From contig DHIV01000073.1 in assembly GCA_002403995.1 (NCBI GenBank), forward strand, positions 850-11,749: DNA of 10,900 nt, written 5' to 3'. Below the pieces are notes generated by a model. That model was not told the origin of the DNA. It saw only the letters and a list, made by a program, of their open reading frames with translations, and ran no database searches. This document shows positions 6,764-10,900 of the stretch, piece after piece (position 1 is the first letter of the stretch; the number at the start of each line of letters is the position of its first letter). A program made the position numbers and the translations under genes. This DNA is from Gallionella sp. UBA4737 (GTDB lineage: Bacteria; Pseudomonadota; Gammaproteobacteria; Burkholderiales; Gallionellaceae).

Positions 6764-6820
6764 TGTAGGAGCGGGCCATGCCCGCGAACTTGTTTGTCGC
6801 AGGCATGGCCTGCTCCTACA
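6764..6820. repeat. REP-like inverted pair between the HAD gene and slmA
   Basis: Arms of 22 nt, 6764-6785 and 6799-6820, with a 13-nt spacer, match as reverse complements at 20 of 22 positions. Each starts from the outside with TGTAGGAGC. The left arm forms the hairpin GCGGGC-CAT-GCCCGC and the right arm GCAGGC-ATG-GCCTGC. The differences between arms are paired within each arm, so each small hairpin is kept. Same architecture as 6015-6071 but a different core, so a separate REP subfamily. Confidence 0.8.
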
Positions 6821-6856
6821 GTTCAAAGGTTTTTAAGGAATCTAACGGGGGAAGAC

Positions 6857-7435
6857 ATGGCAAGCAAACCGGGCGAGAGAAAATTACAGATACTGCAAAC
6901 CGTGGCGGAGATGCTGGAGCAACCCAAGGGCGAAAAGATCACCACGGCGGCTTTGGCAGCGCGGCTGGATATTTCCGAGGCGGCGCTGTATCGCCACTTC
7001 GCCAGCAAGGCGCAAATGTTCGAGGGGCTGATCGAGTTCATCGAGCAGACCGTGTTCGGCCTGATCAACAAGATCACCCAGGAAGAAAAGAGCGGCGTGA
7101 AGCAAGTCGAGGAGATCGTGTCCATGCTGCTCAGCTTCGCGCAGAAGAATCGCGGCATGACGCGCGTGCTGATCGGCGATGCGCTGGTGAACGAGAACGA
7201 GCGCTTGCAGCAGCGCATCAACCAGCTGCTGGACCGCATCGAAGCCACGCTCAAACAATCGTTGCGCATGGCCGCCACGCAGGGCGAGATGGGTGCGGCG
7301 GTGGACGTCGGCGCGCACGCCAATGTGCTGGTGTGCTACGTGATCGGCCGCTGGCTGTTGTTTGCCAAGAGCGGCTTCGCGCGCGAGCCGATGGCGCAGC
7401 TACCCGCGCAATTGGCGATTTTGTTGCGGAAGTAA
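6857..7435 (+). CDS. slmA: Nucleoid occlusion factor SlmA (TetR family)
   Basis: TetR-family DNA-binding protein of 192 residues that couples chromosome position to cell division: bound to its DNA sites it antagonises FtsZ ring assembly over the nucleoid. The N terminus MASKPGERKLQILQTVAEML leads into a helix-turn-helix at about 28-52 (ITTAALAARLDISEAALYRHF), close to the SlmA signature. The all-helical C-terminal domain includes KNRGMTRVLIGDALVNENERLQQRINQL, also SlmA-like, and the length is close to the 198 residues of E. coli SlmA. ATG 6857 is chosen over upstream in-frame starts because of the strong GGGGGAAG 3 nt before it. The upstream starts would fall inside the REP-like pair. Regulation of the gene itself is not visible. 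AT-rich accessory genes follow. Confidence 0.9.
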   Translation: MASKPGERKLQILQTVAEMLEQPKGEKITTAALAARLDISEAALYRHFASKAQMFEGLIEFIEQTVFGLINKITQEEKSGVKQVEEIVSMLLSFAQKNRGMTRVLIGDALVNENERLQQRINQLLDRIEATLKQSLRMAATQGEMGAAVDVGAHANVLVCYVIGRWLLFAKSGFAREPMAQLPAQLAILLRK

Positions 7436-7498
7436 AGAGAGAGAAACATTTCTGTGGTTGAGTATTTTTCATCCCCACTTACTTCAAAGGAGGCTTTC

Positions 7499-8119
7499 AT
7501 GCGAGTTTTAGTTGTTACTTTTATTGTTGTAATATTTTCATATGCTCAAGTAAGTCAAGCAGCTATGGATGAAGGTTATTATTCAACAGCGCGTGAAGTA
7601 TGCCAGCTTCAAGTTCAACTGAAAACGGGAAAACGTCCTCCTGTAAATAAAGAAAAGGCATTAAATGCCAAAGTCTCGCTAATTAACAAAGGGGAAAACC
7701 TCCTAGTTGTCGCTTGGGAAGAGTCTGGAGGTAATGCTTACAAGTGTACCTGCACCTTCGGGCCCGGCGATGCTGATCTATATCCATCAGTCCGCCTCAC
7801 GAAATCACCAAGCTGTGCTGCACAATTGCCAATGTCTGTTGATCAACGCTGTGATTCCTTAAAAACCAAAAAAGAGCAGTCTGCGTGTCATAAAGAGGTT
7901 GAATCTATGCGTCCAATATTTGAGGCGGCAATCAAAGGTGATTTGAAATCTCAAAAAATTTTAGGTTATCGCTATCGAGAAGGTGACGGAGTTAGAAAAA
8001 GCAAAAAAGAATCCTTGTTCTGGTACCAAAAGGCAGCAGATCAAGGAGATATGGATTCCAGAATAATTACCGGGGGTGTTTCTGACGCTGAAATATTAGA
8101 TAGATTGAATCGCCGATAG
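7499..8119 (+). CDS. Secreted six-cysteine protein with C-terminal Sel1-like repeat
   Basis: I do not recognise the family of the N-terminal part. The 206-residue product has a signal peptide (MRVLVVTFIVVIFSYAQVSQA, cleavage near 21-22) and no further membrane segment, so it is probably periplasmic or secreted. The mature part holds six cysteines (35, 83, 85, 106, 118, 130), including C83-T-C85, suggesting disulfides. Residues about 140-184 (EAAIKGDLKSQKILGYRY through FWYQKAADQGD) resemble one Sel1/TPR-like repeat, a protein-interaction module. ATG 7499 has a near-perfect AAGGAGG 5 nt upstream; a GTG at 7454 is less likely. The gene is strikingly AT-rich: the line from 7501 counts 18 G+C in 60, against 37 in 60 in the DAHP synthase gene at 9301. 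With its downstream neighbour it looks like acquired DNA inserted after slmA. Confidence 0.75.
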   Translation: MRVLVVTFIVVIFSYAQVSQAAMDEGYYSTAREVCQLQVQLKTGKRPPVNKEKALNAKVSLINKGENLLVVAWEESGGNAYKCTCTFGPGDADLYPSVRLTKSPSCAAQLPMSVDQRCDSLKTKKEQSACHKEVESMRPIFEAAIKGDLKSQKILGYRYREGDGVRKSKKESLFWYQKAADQGDMDSRIITGGVSDAEILDRLNRR

Positions 8120-8150
8120 AAGACAGCTAACAAGGCTACGCAACGAAAAT

Positions 8151-8633
8151 ATGGAAGATATTGTTAGATGGGTAACACTTGTAGGCGCTTTGGTTGCAGC
8201 GTTTACGGGTCTCCAATCTTTTTTCTGGCAGTTCCTTGATCGAAGGGACAGGATAATTGTCAGGCATGACACTTATCGCCCGCCATGCTCGCCAGGGCAG
8301 GGTTTGTTTGTTGTTAATAAGAGCAAACATCTTATTGAGCTCCATGATTATGGTTTTGTCTTACACAACGGCGAGCTTTTCTCACTACCATGGTATTTTG
8401 AAAATGACGGAATTTCAGATCAAGTGGAGGCTAGTTTTGCAGGAACTGCTACGCTTGAACCAAGAGCGCGATTTGAAGTTTATGTGGATTTGGTAAATCT
8501 GAAGTCTGTGGGAGCTTATGCACTTACAACAACTCAAAAATTCCCAACAATTCGTATCAGTCACCACATAAATTTTCTCCTTGCTTGTTGGTATCGAGGA
8601 CGTATTTGGCGACGTCAATTGTTTCATCGATAA
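8151..8633 (+). CDS. Hypothetical protein with one N-terminal membrane segment
   Basis: Unrecognised 160-residue protein. Residues about 7-28 (WVTLVGALVAAFTGLQSFFW) form one hydrophobic helix, followed by the basic-acidic stretch DRRDR, which suggests a signal anchor. The rest looks beta-rich: short alternating strands (LFVVNKSKHLIELHDYGFVLHNGE, then ARFEVYVDLVNLKS), perhaps one immunoglobulin-like or similar sandwich. The C terminus is strongly basic and aromatic (CWYRGRIWRRQLFHR). The ribosome binding site is weak. It begins 31 nt after the Sel1-like gene, is AT-rich like it, and runs on the same strand, so the two were probably acquired together. Function cannot be assigned; the open frame, its clear hydrophobic helix and shared base composition are the reasons to call it real. 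Confidence 0.6.
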   Translation: MEDIVRWVTLVGALVAAFTGLQSFFWQFLDRRDRIIVRHDTYRPPCSPGQGLFVVNKSKHLIELHDYGFVLHNGELFSLPWYFENDGISDQVEASFAGTATLEPRARFEVYVDLVNLKSVGAYALTTTQKFPTIRISHHINFLLACWYRGRIWRRQLFHR

Positions 8634-8647
8634 AGTGTTCCACCCAA

Positions 8648-8674
8648 ATGGATTATTTAGGCAAACAGCAATGA
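8648..8674 (+). other. Very short ORF (8 codons) in an ATGA chain
   Basis: ATG 8648 encodes MDYLGKQQ and its TGA overlaps the ATG of the next short ORF at 8671 as ATGA. No Shine-Dalgarno was seen. It could be chance, but it forms the first link of two successive ATGA overlaps leading to the DAHP synthase homologue. It contains one tyrosine. Confidence 0.2.
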
Positions 8675-8718
8675 AAAATATGAATACGTGGTTACCAAAT
8701 AATAGGGAAGAAAAATGA
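8671..8718 (+). CDS. Possible leader peptide overlapping the DAHP synthase start
   Basis: A 15-codon ORF, MKNMNTWLPNNREEK, ends in a TGA that overlaps the ATG of the next gene as ATGA (8715-8718). Upstream TTTAGG is a poor binding site. Overlap suggests translational coupling, and a leader before an aromatic-pathway gene invites an attenuation idea, but it holds only one tryptophan and no phenylalanine or tyrosine. No alternative terminator pair was found in the 80-nt gap. A weak promoter TTGGCG-17-GATAAA (8606-8634) overlaps the end of the preceding gene. Confidence 0.35.
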   Translation: MKNMNTWLPNNREEK

Positions 8719-9827
8719 TTTTAATCCTCAACTCCAATATTCCCGAACAATCTCCGGAATACCAGCAACTGGTAGCCCATCTCGCCAAACTGCCGGGCAT
8801 CCAGACCCGTGTGCACCGCGAGCGCGGCAGCGAAAAATCGCTGACGGAAATCTATCTGATCGGCAACACCCAGGCGCTGAAAATCGAGGACATGCAAAGC
8901 CTGCCCTGTGTGGAACGCGCGGTAAGGGTTTCCGAAGAGTACCGTATCCTGGGGCGGCACAAGGACGACCAGCGTCCCACCTATTTCGAATATAACGGCG
9001 TGCGTTTCGGGCAGGACACGCTGAACGTGTTCGCCGGGTTGTGCGCGGTGGATAATCGCGAGCACGTCGAGATCATGATGAAGGCGGTGCGCGACAACGG
9101 CCAGGTGTGCACGCGCATGGGCGCATACAAGCCGCGCACCAGCCCTTATGCATTCCAGGGCCACGGCAAACTGTGCCTGCCCTATGTGTTCGAGCTGGCG
9201 GGCAAATACGGCATCAAGGTGATCGCGATGGAGATCACCCACGAATCGCATCTCAACGAGATCAAGGAAGCCTTGCACCAGACCGGCAACCCGACCGGCG
9301 TGATGCTGCAGATCGGCACGCGCAACACGCAGAACTTCGAGCTGCTGAAGATCGTCGGGCGCCAGACCGAGATGCCCATCCTGCTCAAGCGCGGCTTCGG
9401 CATCACGCTGGACGAATCGCTGAATGCGGCGGAATACCTGGCTTCCGAGGGCAACCGCAACGTGGTGTTCGGGCTGCGCGGCATGAAGACCAACATGGGC
9501 GACCCGCACCGCAACTTCGTGGATTTCTCGCATGTGCCGGTGGTCAAGCGCCTGACGCGCATGCCGGTGTGCATCGATCCCTCGCATTCGGTGGGTTCAA
9601 GGCAAGCCGCACCGGACGGCATCCTCGACATGATGCATGTGACAGCGCAAGGCATCGTGGCCGGCGCGAACATGGTGCTGGTGGATTTCCACCCCGCCCC
9701 GCCCAAGGCTCTGGTGGACGGCCCGCAAGCCATGCTGCTGAAAGAACTGCCGTACTTCCTGGAAGATGTGCAGATCGCGCGCGAGGCGTATCTGAAGCGC
9801 GCGGCACTGCGTCAAAGCTGCGCCTGA
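8715..9827 (+). CDS. DAHP synthase family protein, type I-beta, divergent
   Basis: Homologue of 3-deoxy-D-arabino-heptulosonate-7-phosphate synthase, which condenses phosphoenolpyruvate with erythrose 4-phosphate at the start of aromatic biosynthesis. The 370 residues include a ferredoxin-like N-terminal domain (1-82, regulatory in type I-beta enzymes) and a TIM barrel. Matches are GAYKPRTSPYAFQG (136-149, K139), QIG-RN-QNFELL (199-211), LLKRGF (223-228), IDPSHS (287-292) and ALVDGPQ (332-338). Metal ligands would be C110, H291, D324 and D335. Several normally fixed positions differ: GPCSVEG reads GLCAVDN, the ERG motif reads LRG at 254, and EVHP reads DFHP so that the metal glutamate is aspartate. 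It may be a true but specialised isozyme or a paralogue with another aldol substrate. AGGG lies 7 nt before ATG 8715. Base composition is again GC-rich. A strong terminator follows. Confidence 0.8.
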   Translation: MILILNSNIPEQSPEYQQLVAHLAKLPGIQTRVHRERGSEKSLTEIYLIGNTQALKIEDMQSLPCVERAVRVSEEYRILGRHKDDQRPTYFEYNGVRFGQDTLNVFAGLCAVDNREHVEIMMKAVRDNGQVCTRMGAYKPRTSPYAFQGHGKLCLPYVFELAGKYGIKVIAMEITHESHLNEIKEALHQTGNPTGVMLQIGTRNTQNFELLKIVGRQTEMPILLKRGFGITLDESLNAAEYLASEGNRNVVFGLRGMKTNMGDPHRNFVDFSHVPVVKRLTRMPVCIDPSHSVGSRQAAPDGILDMMHVTAQGIVAGANMVLVDFHPAPPKALVDGPQAMLLKELPYFLEDVQIAREAYLKRAALRQSCA

Positions 9828-9866
9828 GCGCGAATGGCAAGAGAACAGCGCGTGGCTGCGCATGTT

Positions 9867-9894
9867 CCAGAATGCACGGAAATGGGTGGGGTGA
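9867..9894 (+). repeat. Direct repeat copy A, reads as a C-terminal coding tail
   Basis: This 28-nt stretch matches 10774-10801 at 24 of 28 positions; all four differences are transitions. Read with CAG at 9868 as a codon it gives QNARKWVG and a TGA stop; the wider frame reads NSAWLRMFQNARKWVG. It lies between the DAHP synthase stop and its terminator. Confidence 0.65.
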
Positions 9895-9913
9895 GAGTTT
9901 CTTCTTGAAAAGG

Positions 9914-9942
9914 AAAAGGCGACCTGATGGTCGCCTTTTTTT
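9914..9942 (+). terminator. Intrinsic terminator after the DAHP synthase homologue
   Basis: AAAAGGCGACC (9914-9924) pairs with GGTCGCCTTTT (9929-9939) around a TGAT loop, followed by further T residues. The A-run on one side and T-run on the other make it potentially bidirectional, so it may also end transcription of the minus-strand gene at 10107. Confidence 0.9.
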
Positions 9943-10106
9943 ATGATTTGCGGTCTGCCCCCGATTGTTATTCATGAAGCAAGCGGGTTCTGGCACAAAC
10001 GGGAATGTCGTAATGCAAGACCTGAGCTGACCTGGGATTCTCGTACTTTCTTGCGTTGCTTTCTTCAGACGGGGAGGAGGGCGGGATCATATCGGTGATA
10101 GGTACA
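9943..10106. other. Gap downstream of two converging genes
   Basis: Nothing coding could be supported. A minus-strand open frame crosses it but only as a shadow of the gene at 10107. No clear hairpin with a T-run was found for that gene, leaving the bidirectional-looking terminator at 9914 as its likely end. Confidence 0.4.
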
Positions 10107-10598
10107 TCAATCCTTGCGCCGGCGTGCCGAAAAAGGCTGGTAAGGCTTGCGCTGACCCGGACGTTTGCTGTCCACCGCCTGTTTGGGTTTGGGTACCAGC
10201 AGGTTTCTGCCTGTGCTTGCTTTGGAAGCACGGTGTGCCAGAACCGCTGCGCCGAGTTGTTCCTCCGTCACCAGTATGGCCGTGTGTTCGCCCTTGAGAT
10301 TGTAATCGGCGAGATGCTCCTTGATGTCGTAGATGCGTTCCGGGGTTTTGGCTTTCTTCGCCTGTCCGGTCATCATTTGCTGCGCATCTGGCGTCAGCGT
10401 GTAGCCGCCATCCTGCGCGCAGATCAACCCGTATTCGGAGAGCCGGTAAAACGCATCGGATAATTTGGTTTCGGGAGGAATAGCGCCTTGCGTCAGCTCG
10501 GCCGCGGCGATGATCTCGACCAGTTCGGCCGGACGCCGCTTGGCAGCAAGGGACATGGCCAACAAAAGGATTGCATCAATATCGTGGACTGGGTACAT
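10107..10598 (-). CDS. Small winged-helix-like protein with basic C-terminal tail
   Basis: A 163-residue protein that I cannot name. Residues about 1-75 are predicted mostly helical (IDAILLLAMSLAAKRRPAEL, then VEIIAAAEL, then LSDAFYRLSEYGLICAQDGGYTLTP). This resembles a winged helix: three helices and a short beta-wing around the D-G-G-Y turn. The C terminus from about residue 125 is rich in Lys, Arg, Pro and Ser and ends PFSARRRKD, fitting nucleic-acid binding. A DNA-binding or regulatory role is inference only. ATG 10598 is chosen because AAAGG lies 7 nt upstream; a TTG at 10634 would overlap the predicted promoter. The gene stands alone, converging on the DAHP synthase gene, and is flanked by the two copies of the direct repeat. 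Base composition matches the GC-rich chromosome. Confidence 0.7.
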   Translation of the reverse strand: MYPVHDIDAILLLAMSLAAKRRPAELVEIIAAAELTQGAIPPETKLSDAFYRLSEYGLICAQDGGYTLTPDAQQMMTGQAKKAKTPERIYDIKEHLADYNLKGEHTAILVTEEQLGAAVLAHRASKASTGRNLLVPKPKQAVDSKRPGQRKPYQPFSARRRKD

Positions 10599-10623
10599 CG
10601 GATAACCTTTGAATAAATTTGGA

Positions 10624-10651
10624 AGTACAGCCAATAGACCGGGGGCGTCAA
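10624..10651 (-). promoter_or_regulatory. Predicted sigma-70 promoter of the winged-helix-like gene
   Basis: On the minus strand, TTGACG (10651-10646) is separated by 16 nt from TGTACT (10629-10624). This places transcription start about 18 nt before the ATG at 10598, with the AAAGG ribosome binding site inside the short leader. The -35 matches 5 of 6 and the -10 matches 4 of 6 consensus bases. Confidence 0.5.
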
Positions 10652-10773
10652 ACGCGCAGCGGTGGCAGAAAATGCCAGCCAGACGATGATCGGACCACCG
10701 CGAGGATGAGAGTGTAATGGTTTAAGGCGCAAAACCAAAAATTGCTTGATAAATAAAATTCGCTGTGGGTACA

Positions 10774-10801
10774 CCAGAATGTACGAAAGTGGGTGGGATG
10801 A
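10774..10801 (+). repeat. Direct repeat copy B, reads as a C-terminal coding tail
   Basis: Second copy of the element at 9867-9894. With CAG at 10775 as a codon it reads QNVRKWVG and a TGA stop; the frame upstream reads NSLWVH and then meets TAA, so only a tail is left. Three of the four differences from copy A are synonymous in this frame. Confidence 0.65.
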
Positions 10802-10872
10802 TTTGGATGAGGGCCTATGCACGAACGGGACTATTGATGATTACGTAATTGGACACAGCGTCCTGGCATTTT

Positions 10873-10893
10873 GTAAGTCGGGCTCCGCCCGAC
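10873..10893 (+). repeat. Single REP-like hairpin at the window end
   Basis: GTAA followed by GTCGGGC-TCC-GCCCGAC, a perfect 7-bp stem with a 3-nt loop. It shares the GTCGGGC core of the pair at 6015-6071 and has a one-base variant of the GTAG head. A facing partner, if present, would lie beyond the window. Confidence 0.65.
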
Positions 10894-10900
10894 ACGGCGG

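Larger units (their letters stand above)
10599..10872. other. Intergenic region upstream of the winged-helix-like gene
   Basis: It holds a predicted promoter (10624-10651), the second copy of the direct repeat (10774-10801) and the palindrome ATTACGTAAT at 10840-10849, a possible site for a dimeric regulator. No gene could be supported; a minus-strand frame from 10822 lacks any recognisable protein features. Confidence 0.5.

Noticed and set aside
6778..7461. A 227-codon plus-strand frame starting in the REP-like pair and overlapping slmA.
   Set aside because: Out of frame with the clear TetR-type SlmA protein and full of Arg/Gly-rich shadow sequence.
8127..8169. TAACAAGGC after the Sel1-like gene and GTTAGAT soon after, resembling an integron attC site.
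   Set aside because: The left box does not fit RYYYAAC, no internal L boxes are found, the next gene starts inside the supposed site, and no second site lies downstream. Only a 7-bp inverted repeat CTAACAA/TTGTTAG remains, likely chance.
9968..10231. An 87-codon minus-strand frame overlapping the winged-helix-like gene end.
   Set aside because: Most of it overlaps the better supported gene in another frame and the rest shows no motif or ribosome binding site.
1..10900. CRISPR array, tRNA, rRNA or complete insertion sequence.
   Set aside because: No regularly spaced repeats, no cloverleaf-like or rRNA-like sequence and no transposase reading frame were seen; repeats present are short REP-like hairpins, one heptad tract and one short direct repeat.

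Overview
The window looks like a chromosomal segment of a GC-rich betaproteobacterium. Gene order and protein style suggest the Nitrosomonadales, possibly Gallionellaceae; this is inferred from memory of neighbourhoods, not from a search. It is mostly conserved housekeeping genes, with small accessory pieces wedged between them.

Left part, minus strand (1-4379): dacC (D,D-carboxypeptidase), dat (class IV aminotransferase), ybeD (DUF493), lipB (octanoyltransferase), a 3'-truncated type I restriction R-subunit remnant, and the 5' end of lipA (lipoyl synthase), which runs off the window. dacC-dat are 10 nt apart and ybeD-lipB share an ATGA overlap. LipB and LipA are consecutive steps of lipoate synthesis, and the hsdR-like remnant sits between them. 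A 7-nt tandem repeat lies inside the start of lipB, and a GTAG-headed stem-loop forms the end of dat.

Middle, plus strand (4507-7435): a periplasmic copper chaperone (PCuAC) with its own terminator, then argB, a HAD-family nucleotidase-like gene and slmA (nucleoid occlusion). The two gaps argB-HAD and HAD-slmA are each filled by a pair of facing REP-like hairpins headed by GTAG. dacC and the PCuAC gene are divergent, each with a TATAAT box.

Right part (7499-10900): two AT-rich genes of unknown function (a secreted six-cysteine protein with a Sel1-like C terminus, and a membrane-anchored protein). They are followed by a divergent DAHP synthase-family gene preceded by two very short ORFs in an ATGA chain, then by a strong terminator. 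A minus-strand gene for a small winged-helix-like protein with a basic tail follows. Two diverged copies of a short element that reads as a C-terminal coding tail flank that gene, and another REP-like hairpin closes the window.

No complete defence system, CRISPR array, tRNA, rRNA or complete mobile element was seen. The most unusual items are the repeat-built N terminus of lipB, the hsdR remnant open into lipA, the REP-like pairs with compensating changes, the short ORFs before the DAHP synthase homologue, and the repeated coding-like tail.
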